A model generated the notes under the pieces. The model searched no databases. It was not told the origin of the DNA and saw nothing but the letters and a program-made list of their open reading frames with translations. This document shows, one piece after another, positions 1-11,700 of a stretch of 64,000 bases of DNA. Each line of letters starts with the position of its first letter. Position 1 is the first letter of the stretch. The stretch lies in contig BCKK01000005.1 of assembly GCA_001600615.1 (NCBI GenBank), positions 1,203,559 through 1,267,558 of the forward strand, read 5' to 3'. The position numbers and the translations under genes are program-made. The DNA comes from Dioszegia crocea (taxonomy: Eukaryota > Basidiomycota > Tremellomycetes > Tremellales > Bulleribasidiaceae).

Positions 1-820
1 TCATATCGACACACGACATGTTCGGCCCGGAATTCGTTGATGATAACCGAATTAGAAACCTGATGTACGGCTGGGTAAGTTCCATACAAGTCAATTGCTG
101 ACATTCCAGCTCAGTTTCGTTCTTGCCACCGACTTCTTGATCACCGTCATTATTGCCTGTGGCTTATTCCGAATCAAGACGGAATACATCTCCACCATCT
201 CGATATTGCGCCGAGCGCTCATGTGAGTAGAGCTTATGTAGCGAAGAGGAGTAGCGCTGACTAATAGTCGCTGTTTCGAGACTCAAACTCCTGCTTTGAT
301 CTCGTGAGTCTCTCATCTTCGTCACATGCTTCAGTTGCTGAGAATAGATCTGCAGTCTGCCTCATCATGTGGAACAAGAAGTTCGACGTTGTCCTTGGCT
401 TCATGTAAGACCTGACCACGGCACGCGCTAATAGCAGTATGGTCCAGTCCAAAATCTTCTCATTGGGCTTGTTGATCACTTTGAACCTCCGCGCAGGTCT
501 AGCATCATCCGTGACTACTTCCACCCTTACAGAGCGCAAATCGGTGAGTCAGGCTTGAGCGCTTGAGCAAAGGAGATGGCTAGTCGCTAATGGCAAGACA
601 TCGACATACCCCATGAATCACATATCGTCAGATCAACGCGAAGGTCATTCAGTAAGTGATCTCTTCATTCCGTGCCCATTTCAGTGCTGATGTGTAGAAA
701 CTCGATGGGCCAGACTGGCACTACTCTAGCCGAGCCGACAAACAGGAGGATCTTGAATCTGCACATGAGACGCAGCACGGATCGACCACACGGCTCAATA
801 CTGTGACCTATCAGTCCTAA
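1..820 (+). CDS. DUF6534-type membrane protein, copy A (5' end missing)
   Basis: This is the 3' part of a multi-exon gene that begins before the window. Exons joined by eye encode the last membrane helices of a DUF6534-type fungal protein: a helix starting SFVLATDFLITVIIACGLF, then CFETQTPA, a helix around IMWNKKFDVVLGF, and the family-like ending LGLLITLNLRAG. The hydrophilic C-terminal tail ends NTVTYQS with a TAA at 818-820. The tail shares its pattern with copies B and C downstream, notably YPM near the start and a GSTTxLN motif near the end. The family is common in basidiomycetes, predicted to have seven helices, and has no known biochemical function. The call rests on resemblance to copies B and C and to the family's helix pattern; I infer no role. 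Confidence 0.75.
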
Positions 821-1496
821 TGTCCATGTTTGTGTGTGCGATGTGTAGCTTTATCTCGGGCGATTGCATCTGGTGAGATGGGTGGATATATGGAGTGCTC
901 TGCAGCAGAAGCATGCACAAGCGGTTTTATAGTACATGTATGATGGCTGCTCCTTCGTCTGTCGGCAAGAGTTCAGGGCACTGGCCCGACGGACTCCGAC
1001 GGAGACGGACCGAGGATAATTAGGCTTTCGGCGCTGGATCTCTCGCCACACACACACACACAACCACACCCAATCCCAAAGCCCTCCCTTTCGGTATCAG
1101 TGTACCTTTACTTGCCCTTCCGATATTCGGCAGCTGATCTTGAGTGTCCCTGTGCGGCTGTGTGTCGAGATCAAAGGATGGACGGGGCCAAACGACCCCT
1201 TCCGCCTCTCGATATAGATCTCGTCCGTGTCAAAGCGAATCTACGCCGAAAGCATATACGACGCTTGACGATTGAGTTGGACAAACGAACACAAGGACGT
1301 CCTGTCGGTGACTATCCGAATGCATACCTTCCAGTACCCCACACGCAATAATTAACTATCTCTCACACGCTAGCTGCTTATCCACCACCTTGGCAAAGCC
1401 ATTGACAGGGTATGTAAGGCGATAACAACGCAGGCGTTCGCTCTATATCCTCAGCAGAACCTCCCTGCTCGCCACTATCCTCTAAAATCGCACAAT
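821..1496. other. Intergenic between DUF6534 copies A and B
   Basis: I see no supported gene here. A short CA-repeat lies at about 1047-1062. An 83-codon open frame at 1100-1351 has no recognisable domain and is probably chance. The part just before 1497 is presumably the promoter and leader of copy B. Confidence 0.5.
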
Positions 1497-3110
1497 ATGT
1501 CAACTCCAACCGCTCAAGATCTCATAACCGAAGCGATTGCCGCGCGGGTAGTAGGCACCAACAGAGGACTAGGGATGTTGCCATACTTCATATGGTGAGT
1601 ACAGGAGTACCTGTCGGTCCGAATTCGAGCTGACCATCAGTGGTTACCTCGATAGTATGATGATGGGTCTTGTTGTTGCTCAAGCCTTCACTTACTGGCG
1701 CTTTGTAAGGGGCGACAAAAGGCACATTGTTGCTGCAGTCGTAGGTCCGACCAGCGTCTCGGCCATCAATTTGCTTACGGCCAGTTCCTCGTCGTTGTGC
1801 TCTCTGCCATTGCATCGACGATGTAATTCGACTGGTCCAGGACGCGCTGACGGCCAGTATACTGTTATGGCTACTAGACCTATTCGTATGGAGCTTCGGC
1901 ACATATTCTACATTCCTCTCCACGAAATGTAAGCCCTGTCCATAAGCCACATGCGCAGAATGAGCCTTAGCTGACCACAAAGGGGTAGTGCGACACGCGT
2001 CTGTGGAGATTGCCACCATCATCGTGACTCAGGTGAGCCCGTTTAAGGATCCTTCTTGATGAATTTGGCTGACGCATCTCAGGCTTTCTACGTAGACCGC
2101 GCCTGTCGCCTTTGGCGCCATTGGTGGCCAGCCGCTCTGATGGGACCCTGCGTGTGAGCTTCCAGAGTCTGTACCTCTCTGACCGAGACCAAAGCTGACC
2201 CTCCAGGCTTGCCGCTGCTGTTCTAGGCTGCACATCCATCCACCTCATGTCGACTTACAGTATCTTTGGCGGAGAGATGACGAAAGATGGAAGGATTGAC
2301 GTATTGGCTTACAGCTGGGTACGTCGCACGTCTTATAAGGGCTGACCCTCAGCTCAGCTTCGTTCTCGGAACAGATTTACTAATCACTGGCGTCATCGCG
2401 TACGGCCTTTTTCGCATCAAGACTGGATGGGCATCGACGGAGACTAAGCTGCGACGGGCGTTGATGTGAGTTTGCAGCCAAAGACGAAGGCAGAAGTGCT
2501 GACTGTATTAGCCGTTGCTTCGAGACTCAAACACCTGCGTTGCTATCGTAAGTTCTCTCCTACGGCACTTTGAGGGATATCAGCTGATACTACAGATCAG
2601 CGGTCTGCCTCATCATGTGGAGTCAGTCTTTCGAGATCGTCTTGGGCTTGATGTAAGTCTCATGCCATGTCATCACGGCCACGGCTGATCAGCCAGTATG
2701 ATGCGCTCCAAGATATTCGCATTGGGTCTCTTGATCACCTTGAATCTCCGCGCCAGCTCTTTCCCTACCGACACCAACGTCTCGACATTCTCCAACGTCA
2801 AATCTGTAAGTGTGCTGCGGGACATGAGCGATGGGACCGGCTGACAACGCAGACATCTACTTATCCCATGGATCACCTATCTTCAGATCGATCTCATATC
2901 CACAGTGTCTTGCCCGTGAGTCTCCCCTCACTACCTGGCAGTACTAGGCTGATACTGCGTCAGGCCAACAACCACAATACAGACTGGCGCCTCTCTCCCC
3001 ATGCCGAGGTCGACAAAAAGCCGCGGGATCTTGAGCTGGATCATGAGTCGCTTCATGATGTGCAATACGGGTCGACGACTGGTCTCAACATGCCCAATCA
3101 TGGCAAATGA
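1497..3110 (+). CDS. DUF6534-type seven-helix membrane protein, copy B
   Basis: The start is ATG at 1497 (MSTPTAQDLITEAIAAR). Exon 1 is 1497-1594 and exon 2 begins at 1641, giving the junction PYFIC-GYLDSMMMGLVVAQ. Later exons add helices around FLVVVLSAIAST, ILLWLLDLFVW, ASVEIATIIVTQ and AAAVLGCTSIHLMSTY, then the tail common to the array. The stop ends at 3110 after MPNHGK. Introns are short, many with GCTGAC before the acceptor. Exon boundaries match copy C exactly in phase, so the two are tandem duplicates. Known of the family: predicted plasma- or endomembrane protein, fungal, unknown function. The hydrophilic C-terminus is cytosolic or extracellular depending on topology, which I cannot settle. 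Confidence 0.8.
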
Positions 3111-3884
3111 GCGCGAGCGTCAGCGATGGGACTATGAGGCTTGTGAAGGCATTGAGATCTGGGATTCTGGGATATCCCTTTGGAGTCGACTCGGCATAAT
3201 GTTGGGTAGCTGGGCCCGGGTCGGTACTTATGTTGTGGCTCCATACTGTATAACTATAAATTGTCGCTCTTCTACATCGGTAGATAAGCCTCTCTTCTGT
3301 TCATTGCCTGAGTCACGGTACGATCATAGCTTCCTGATCAAATGCCCAGAATTGAGCACCCAGGGCCCAAAGTACCGCCGGATGCCTTGCGGGCATTTGT
3401 CGCCGCCGCTTTGAACCATAAATTCATTACAGTGCCATCCCTCCAACACACTCATCGAATCGATCAGACTCCTTGGCGTCCTTCAGCCTCATCCCAATGT
3501 CATCCCTTTCGTCAGCTGGATCACCTCCTACGCGGAGATACCACCCCTTATCACGTCCTGACGGAGTACGCGCCGTCCCGGTTGAGGACAAAGGCCAAGG
3601 ATGGTTTCAGACACAACGAATCAAACGACCCTTCATCCCCTCTGCGGCGGAACTCTGCGCAAATCATGTCCCTCCTTCCATCACCTTACCGAAGATAAGG
3701 CACAGAAAGGCAGGGGAAGGCTGCCGATCAGTGTAAAAAGGCATTCCTTGCGGATCCTTACGCCTCAGACACTCTCGAGCTCTCGATAATGCCCAGCGCG
3801 AAAGCGGGCGGTATATAAGGCTGCTATTTATCGCACGTTCTTATCGCCCCTCTCTGCTCCTACTGAATACTCCTTCACTTCAAG
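3111..3884. other. Intergenic between DUF6534 copies B and C
   Basis: About 770 bases with no gene I can support. Several overlapping open frames of 60-137 codons occur on the plus strand, but they lack domains, splice structure or a paralogue. The 3' end holds a TATA element described separately. Confidence 0.5.
3812..3818 (+). promoter_or_regulatory. TATA box of DUF6534 copy C
   Basis: TATATAA lies 73 bases before the ATG at 3885, a distance suited to a fungal TATA-driven promoter. Assignment is by position and sequence only. Confidence 0.5.
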
Positions 3885-5506
3885 ATGGCAGTACCGACCA
3901 CGCAAGAGCTTTTGATGGAGGCGATCGCTACTAGGATCATAGGCGGTAATAAGGGCCTATACATTATGCCTTACTTCATCGGGTGAGTCGTGCGGCGAGG
4001 CCAGGGGTGATTGGAGCTGACCCTCAGGGGCTATCTCGATAGTCTCATGATGGGAGTTGTCATCTCCCAGATGTTCACTTACTGGCAGTTCGTCAAGACG
4101 GACAGGAAACACATTGTTGGCGCTGTGGTAAGTTTGATCGCAGCAGAATCCCGGCTGGCAACTGAAATCACAGTTCGTAGTGGCCATTCTCACCGCAGTG
4201 GCTTCTCTGATGTGAGTGCGAGAGAGGTCCGTGCTGATCTACAGTATACTGCTGTGGACGCTGCACCTTTTCGTATGGGAGTTCTCAGTCTATGTCTCAT
4301 TCCTAGAACTAAGATGTATGCTTCTAGCCCCTCCTTTACGCGCAGGCCTTTACGTGCAGGCCTTCACTGACCATACAGGGGTGGTGCGATACGCCTCTAT
4401 AGAGATAGCCACAATCCTGGTTGTTCAGGTAAGTCACCATCTATACTCTGGAAGCAGTACTGACCCCCAAGTCATTTTATGTCGACCGAGCCTGTCGGCT
4501 CTGGAGTCACTGGTGGCCAGCCGTTTTGATGATTCCTTGCGTGTGAGTTGCAGCCTGTCATCACCGAAACAGAGCTGATATCTTGCAGTCTCGCAAGCGC
4601 CGGTCTAGGCAGTGCAGTTATCTACTTCCTTTCGACGTACAACATCATCAGCGGGGAGTTGACGGACGATCCAAGGATAAAGGTCCTAGCGTACAGCTGG
4701 GTAGGTTCTTGAGTGGACATACTTCTGACCTGTAGCTGAGCTTCGTTCTCGCGACGGATTTCATGATTACGGTCATCATCGCCTACGGACTATTCCGCAT
4801 CAGAAGCGGATTTTCATCCACCAACTCAAAGCTGCGGCGACTACTCATGTAAGCTGTAGTGGGCTTGGAGCGGATAGGGTGCTAAAGCTGACTATCGCAG
4901 CCGCTGCTTTGAAACTCAGACACCTGCGCTAGTCTCGTAGGTCTGCCCCTCGCGATAGAGATCGTCGCTGACTAGCAGTTCTGCAATTTGTCTGATCATG
5001 TGGAATAAGAAGTTTGAGATTGTTTTGGGATTTATGTAAGTTGACTATCCCTCCATTCCCTACTCGTTGCTGATGATCCAGTATGATTCAATCCAAGATC
5101 TTGTCAGTGGGTCTCTTGATCACACTCAATCTTCGAGCTGGGTCATCTTCAAATGAGACCAATGTGTCGAAATTCGCTTCGAGTAGCTCTCACGTCAAGC
5201 CTGTAAGTCGATCCCTCGCCCGTGGTGACTAGGAGCGCTGTTGATACCCCAGATATCATCAAACTACCCCATGGAGACTGTCATGATGGATCAAGCCCAG
5301 CCCGAATCGGTATGTTCCGCCACACTCTGCCCCGCTTGAAGCATGCTGATGGAGCAGAAATTGGAAAGACCAGATTGGCTTTTCGCTCCACGAGTGGTGA
5401 CTCAGGAAGATATCGAGATGGACCATCAGGAGAGTTATGAGAGGCCGTACGGATCAACAGCTGGGCTGAATCACCCTGCTCATCGGGGCAGTGAGCCAAT
5501 GTCGTA
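3885..5506 (+). CDS. DUF6534-type seven-helix membrane protein, copy C
   Basis: The start is ATG at 3885 (MAVPTTQELLMEAIATR), downstream of a TATA box. Exons were traced as 3885-3982, 4028-4127, 4174-4211, 4244 onward and so on to a TAG at 5504-5506; the joined frame stays open for roughly 365 residues. Hydrophobic stretches include GYLDSLMMGVVISQMFTYW, FVVAILTAVASLIILLW, ASIEIATILVVQ, LSFVLATDFMITVIIAYGLF, ICLIMWNKKFEIVLGF and ILSVGLLITLNLRAG, consistent with seven helices. The polar tail ends HRGSEPMS. The spliced form AVFVVAILTAV at the exon 2/3 junction and the same phases in copy B support the model. The best label is DUF6534-type membrane protein; function is unknown and I infer none. 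Confidence 0.82.
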
Positions 5507-5946
5507 GGCGGCGGGCGGCCTCGGCCTCGATGTTTTTTATTGGCTTCGGCTAGAATATTGGTTATGAAATGTAATAGAGTGTATTGGGGACAGCGGTTTC
5601 ATGTATCTGGCAGTAGTCAGGGCTATACAGCCCTGACCTAGCCCTGACCCGTAGTCTGAGAGCTTTGTGGGTGGGTGGTCTTGCTTGGTGGAGGTTGCGG
5701 AACCTATTTCCACGTGGCAGGCAATGACGATAACGCCAATCACTCGCTCAAACTCGGTGGCCACAAACCACTGCATCCACAACATCTACTCATCTACGAC
5801 ACACTACAGTACGCTCGCACCACCCCGCTAAGCCCAGAGTCTGTCCCTGTATAAGTCTTCCAGGCCGATCAATTTCAGATCGCCAGATTCCAAAACCCAC
5901 TCCTTTCCCCTAATCCGCCGTTGCCGCCTAAACACCGCCGCCCAAC
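5507..5946. other. Intergenic, SNF7 promoter region
   Basis: About 440 bases between copy C and SNF7. I see no gene and no clear TATA box. A short direct repeat of CCCTGACC-like sequence lies near 5632-5650. Confidence 0.45.
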
Positions 5947-7079
5947 ATGTCAGGATGGATGTCCTACTTTACCGGATCGAGGCGTAATACCCAGGAGGGC
6001 GCCCGAGATGCCATTGTCGGATTGAGGAGGCAGTTGCTTATGCTGGAGAAGAAGGAAGAGCATTTGACGAAGAAGATTGAGGAGGAGTTGAAGAAGGCGC
6101 GGGCGAATGCTTCGTCGAATAAGCGATGTGAGTTGTTCTTTGTCAAGTGAGATATCTTGTGATCGGAAGGATGGAATGCTCGGGGTGACTGGCATGCTAT
6201 TATGTACGAGAATGGCGGTGCTTGGGGATATCCGGGAGCTGCGGAGACATGCGGGGCGGCCTGAAAGACTGAAAGCGCACCCGCATGAGCTCTTGAGCTC
6301 GGACTGGTAGCATGCGACTACCTCTCGGGAGGTCCGCGAGCGGTCACAAGCTTTCTACCTACCGAGGACGACACCTCGATGAATATTACAGGAAGGTACT
6401 AATCATTTAGTGGCGACTGCGGCATTACGACAGAAGAAAGCCCACGAGAACGAGCTAGACCGAATCGCCGGTACAAGACTTACGCTCGAGACGCAAGTCA
6501 ATGCCATCGAGTCTGCCAACTTGAACGCAGAGACGATGTTGGCGATGAAACAGGGTGCGGATGCTCTCAAGGGTATTCACAGCAGCTTGTGAGTGGTTTC
6601 TCCAATCTGCCCAGATCTACGGCCTGTATGTAGAAGGACAACGCTGACGACAACAGAAAAGTGGAGAAGGTCGATCAGACAATGGACGCGATCAGAGAGC
6701 AAATGGACTTGACGAACGAGATATCGGACGCGATCTCGAATCCCGTCGGTATGGGCAATATGGTGGACGAGGTCAGTTCGGTGGTCCCTAGCGGCGTCCT
6801 ACGGCCAAAAGCTGATCGTTCCAGGACGAGCTGGCTGCGGAGCTCGAGGCGCTGGAGCAGGAAGAGCTGGACGATCGACTCAAGGGTGCAGATCACGTAC
6901 CGGTGCATACACCAGCATCACCAGTGGCAAATGGACGAGAGCGTGAGTTTATCCGAGATTCGTTGTGATGACCGTCACGATGGACAAAATAACTGACTCC
7001 GATAGGCGTTCAAGCCCAAGCGGAAGAAGACGACGAAGAGGCTCAACTGCGGCAACTCCAGGCCGAGCTGGCTATGTAG
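5947..7079 (+). CDS. SNF7: ESCRT-III subunit Snf7 (Vps32/CHMP4)
   Basis: Snf7 polymerises on endosomal membranes to form the ESCRT-III filament that drives multivesicular-body budding and, in fungi, pH signalling through the Rim101 pathway. Five exons (5947-6127, 6411-6588, 6657-6771, 6825-6942, 7006-7079) total 666 bases, giving 221 residues, close to the family's usual size. The N-terminus MSGWMSYFTGSRRN is followed by the basic helix region LEKKEEHLTKKIEEELKKA, the core VNAIESANLNAETMLAMKQG, and DQTMDAIREQMDLTNEIS. The acidic C-terminus has DELAAELEALEQEELDDRL and ends LRQLQAELAM, the expected region for the MIM helix that binds Vps4. The first intron, 283 bases, is unusually long for this window. 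Confidence 0.93.
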
Positions 7080-7598
7080 GGCGGAATCGGTACATGAGAA
7101 CGACGGATTCACGCTTTATTCCCTCTGCTGCTCCGCCGATGTCGTCGCCTCTCTCACTCCTGGCGCTATCGACTCCTCTTAATTCGCTTGTTGTACTATC
7201 ACTCTACGTCTCAATGCTTCTCCCAACGTCCAATCTTTCAATCTGTAATTAGGTAGTCTCGTCAATAGGGCAGGTCAGAAGCTTTTTTTCCGTCCCTAGG
7301 GTCCTTCCGGCTCCCGGATAACACATGTAATATCATCCATACTGCCTCTCATCAGCTCGGACCAGGCTCTGCTTCTCTGCGCAAGGCTTGACCACCTCGA
7401 GCCCTTGTAGAGGCAAGAAGATGGGCGGCCCATTTGATCCCGCCAGCGCGTTTGATTTCGCGCGTCCGTTTCAAAGTTGGCTCAAGCTCAACATCATCAA
7501 CTCCTCATTCCTCCTTCAGCCTCAAAGCTCTCTCCTGCCTATAATCATCCTCCTAGACGATCGTATCTGGTGTTCGGAATCCTGATTTAATCCTCGAC
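7080..7598. other. Intergenic between SNF7 and MAD2
   Basis: About 520 bases holding the SNF7 3' region and the MAD2 promoter. No gene or strong element is seen; a short open frame at 7388-7585 has no recognisable content. Confidence 0.45.
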
Positions 7599-8608
7599 AT
7601 GGCACAGAAACAAGCGACGCGAACAAATCAGGCCATCACCCTGAAAGGGTCGACAGCGCTCGTTACCGAGTTCTTCGAGTATGGTGTCAACAGGTGAGTT
7701 CCAGCCCGCACTGCGGTCAGGCCTCGAACCCAGCTGTTGATCGAAAACGACATCCTCGTACTCAGCTGATCGTATAGTATCCTGTATCAACGCGGGGTAT
7801 ACCCTTCCGATGACTTTCGGTAGGTCTGCCAATCTTTCGCGCATTTACTGTCGAACCCCAATCTCAGCTATGTCGCACTGGTTGAAGTGTCACTGGTGCT
7901 CAAGCTGATAATGTAGTATGGTCAAAAAATATGGCATCCCACTCCTCATAACAGCCGACGAATCGCTAAAAGAGTACCTCCAAACCGTCCTAGCGCAAGT
8001 TCAGGGTATGTCTCTATGTCCGCGCTTTGACCCCCGCTGACTCCTCAGAATGGCTCATGACATCTTCCATCACTCGCCTTGTCCTTGCCATTAAGTCCTT
8101 AGAAACGGACGAAACGCTCGAAAGATGGCAATTCGACATTCAGACGGATGAAGCGGCCGTAGCTGCCTTGTCTGGAGATACGAAATCTACATCGGCTCCT
8201 TCGGCCAAAGCGCCAGGAGGGGGAGGAAAGAAGAAGGAAAAGACGGAGAAGGAGGTTCAGGGGGAGATACGGGAGATTATGAAGCAGATTACAAGCTCGG
8301 TGACTTTCTTGCCGATATTGGATGATCCTTGTGAGTTGCTTCTATGCGAGGGAAGTCCGGCCACTGATGGGACCAGGCACGTTCACATTACTGGCTTACA
8401 CCAACACTGATACTGAAACTGCCATTCCAAACACATGGGGAGATGCCGATCCTCATCTTATCGACAGGGGCAAAGTTGAGCAGGTTAGATTACGAAGCTT
8501 CAGCACCAACGTGCACTCACTTGAGGTAGGTCGACTTTTCACTCCTCAGTTTGAGCCAGAAGTATGCTGATCGCATAGGCGATGGTGGCTTATCGAGTTG
8601 GCGAATGA
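7599..8608 (+). CDS. MAD2: Spindle assembly checkpoint protein Mad2 (HORMA domain)
   Basis: Mad2 binds Mad1 at unattached kinetochores and, in its closed form, Cdc20, to inhibit the anaphase-promoting complex. Six exons (7599-7693, 7778-7819, 7917-8005, 8049-8330, 8377-8525, 8579-8608) total 687 bases and 228 residues. Recognisable HORMA segments are ITLKGSTALVTEFFEYGVNS, ILYQRGVYPSDDF, LERWQFDIQTDE, REIMKQITSSVTFLPIL and the safety-belt end VRLRSFSTNVHSLEAMVAYR. A Ser/Ala/Gly/Lys-rich insertion (AKAPGGGGKKKEKTEKE) sits between the FDIQTD strand and the following helix, making the protein about 20 residues longer than the human one. The downstream neighbour SCP1 is convergent, with less than 200 bases between the stops. 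Confidence 0.95.
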
Positions 8609-8794
8609 GTGGAGATCAGGGCGTCTGAATGGCTGGGACCTGTAGTCTCCTTGACTTTGATTCGGGAAGATCAAACGTCATGTACACACCACGATATGCG
8701 ATGGCCGGCCTCTGGCCAAACCCCACCTCCGGGCCGATGTGATGTGATTCTGATAATCTGCGTCAAATGCTACAAGCAGGACTACACTAAGCTT

Positions 8795-11700
8795 TCAAGA
8801 AGTCTTTTTACCGCCGCCAGTCCCTAAGAAAGTCGATGGTGGAGGCACCAGGAATGCAGACCCCGCCGTGCTGCCCAATGCCAGAGCAGGTGTAGGGGAT
8901 AATCCCACAGCAGACCGGATCGCTCGCGCTCCGCTCATGAGCTTTGCCGGAGCTTTGGTTTCCTCCTGAAACATCACCACTCCCAACCTATTCGCAAATC
9001 CGCTAACCAGGCCGAAATTGCCCAACGCCTGCAATGGTCTGATTCCGACATACGCCATCCCTCCCGTCCCCGTTCCAGCCATACTCCCACTCCCCCCCGC
9101 ACTCAGACTAGGAAACGTCATCCGTCCACTCAGTGACAGTAGCCTCTCTGTCCGCCTCGCCCGCATGCTGGTCTCGCCCATGATCTGCTCAGCAGTCGTA
9201 CGTCTTTGCACGGCTGACAGGTTTGCGGAGCTGACGACGAGGGTCGAGCCGTTCCACGGGGACGTGAGGTCTAGCGAGAGCACCAGCCATGACGCGTCGT
9301 CTACACCTGTTCCGGCTCGATGTAGCGCCACGAGCTGATCGCGATTTGCACCGAGAAGCGTTATGCCCCCGCCGCCAGAAGTGGCAATAGCGCCGAGCGA
9401 GGTGGAATCGAGGTCTGCCCAGGAAAGATGTTCTTCCGCGGGGCCTGGGCCAGAGTGGTCGGAGGGAATGTCCTCTCGGTGTAGAGCGGAGTAGCGCCGA
9501 GTACCATGTGATGAGAGAGGGAACTCGCCATTGGATACAGGCGCAAGGAGGGATGGGGAGCGACGAGGAGATCCCCCGGGCGAGGCCCGCCGCAGAGGAG
9601 AAGGGGGGATGACAAGTGAGGGTATACGGCCGAGTTTGGGGGAGCTGGGAGAGGATGGGCTGGTCGGGGAGAAATCTTCCGTAGATGCTGTACGGCGTGA
9701 TGTGGCAGGTTGAGCACAGCGACAGATGGGGGATGAAGTGCGGGGTCGGATGTGGTCGATGTGACTTTGGGTGGGAGTTGTGGAAATGACAAATATGCCG
9801 GTGGGTAGATTCGAGCTGCAGGTTATGCACTTGCTTGACCTGGGAGAGGAAAGGGAGATTGACGATATTGGTCCAGGGTGACGAAGAGCAATGAGCAGGG
9901 TGCCGGATGTATCGAGCACCTCTACTAGGCCGGACGAGTAGCCAACGCTGATGACAGAGCCTACTCCCCCCCGGTTCAGGCGGAAAACCCCGGACGCTGT
10001 CACCCGGTCACCTGCATCTCGCGTAGAGTGGAGTGTGGTGGAGTCCCACCCCGAGCTCGATGCTCGCCAGAGATCAAGACCGTCCCTTGTCTCCGCCACG
10101 ACATCGCACCGAGCGCCTGTCGGATCAGGGATGATCAGGCTTCGCGCGTCCTGAGTAGCCGCAGCGATGACCGTGCGGTCGCCGGTATTGTCCAGACTGA
10201 TAACCGATCCGTCAGTCATAGTGACCAACACCGCTGGAGGGACCACATCGACCGACGAGGATTGCCGGGACATGATGAATGGGTCGTCCGTTTCGGATAG
10301 GGGCAGGAAGGCGATTTCGGAGATACGGCCCTCTCGACTGGGTTTTCGGGTGTCGACAAGTTTGGCCGAAGCATTTTCGGCAATTTCCCATATGTACACC
10401 GAGCCATCCCGTGTGGCCACCATCGCCCATTTCCCGCTAGAGCTGAATGCGGCTGATACAACAACCCTTATCTCATCCGCCTCAAGGTCGAGCGTCTCGC
10501 GAGTCCCGCCTCCTGTGTCTTCGGTAAACCGCCACAGATGGACCGAATTATCGAGAGACACGGTGATGACCAGTCTGCCATCTGGGCTCGCGACGACCAC
10601 CTCGACATCGCTCGCCGGCGTGCAAGGCAGCATCCGGACTTTGAGCCGACTTGCCAGGGTGGATCCTGAGGTGTCTCCTGCGGTTTTGCCCGGTTCGCCC
10701 CTCCCTAATTTATTCCGCTGGGCATCCAGCAAATCCTTGTCCTTCAATAGATAAAGCAATAAGCTCCATAGAGCCAGTGCGGTCACCGCTTGGGGAAGGA
10801 TGAGGACTTTGACCGCGTGGAGTAAAGGCTTGATGCGGGGGTATGGCGATCTCGGCTGGTTTCCCGCTAGCGCTCGCAGCGATGATGGTGCCATCGCGTG
10901 GCTGGAGCGAGGGAGGACGAGTATGGAAGCCGGGGGAAGGGATATCCGGATAGAAGGCCATCCGATGGGATTGAGAGCGTGCCATAGCTGTTGCGAGGAG
11001 GTTTCGTAGGTGGCGAGGGGAGTCGGGGTGGGTCTGAGATGCAGGGGCGTGGTGATGGGGTCGTAGCCGTAAAGAGTCGCAGCGGTAGGCGGCAGTCGGT
11101 GCCGCTCGGTGAGGTAGTAGATGACACCGGCGCAGCAGAGAAGAGCGATGAGGCTTCCCGACTTGGCCGTACGCGCTCGTATGACCTTTTTCCACCCTCG
11201 TCCAGGTAGAACGTCCCCTTTTGCTTTCTCAGTCGGCGTAGAGACACTACTATCCGATGACGCGAGTACATCGGCCAGCTCCAATCGCTGAGCATCGATG
11301 GACAGAATCTGGAATTAGCTCCGACGAGAGCAAAACTCACAGTCAAGAAGAAGGTATGAAGCATGAACCAATCGGTCACAATCAACACCGCCGCAAATAC
11401 GCAAAACTCTCGGACGGGTCGAATGTTGACGACAAACCAGACGATCCCGAGGAGTACGAGATCGGAGAGGGATGTGATGCTGATGCTGGTGCCGACTTTA
11501 CTCAGTGCGAGGCCTATCCTGGCGGGAACGGAGTAGGTAAATGGGACGGAAAAGACAGCTTTGGTCTAGATATTAGCTTGGTACGTCGTTGAACTCACCA
11601 ATGTAGACATGTTCTCAGCTCCAACAACGGTGATCACAAATGGCAGGATGTATGTGGGTAGTGTAGTCGGCTCAATCGACACACCCCATCCGTTCCATCC

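Noticed and set aside
1100..1351. 83-codon plus-strand open frame between DUF6534 copies
   Set aside because: No domain, no splice signals and no paralogue next to the other copies; likely chance.
9018..11009. Plus-strand open frames up to 195 codons opposite the SCP1 last exon
   Set aside because: They are antisense shadows of the WD40 region, with no recognisable domain or splice structure.
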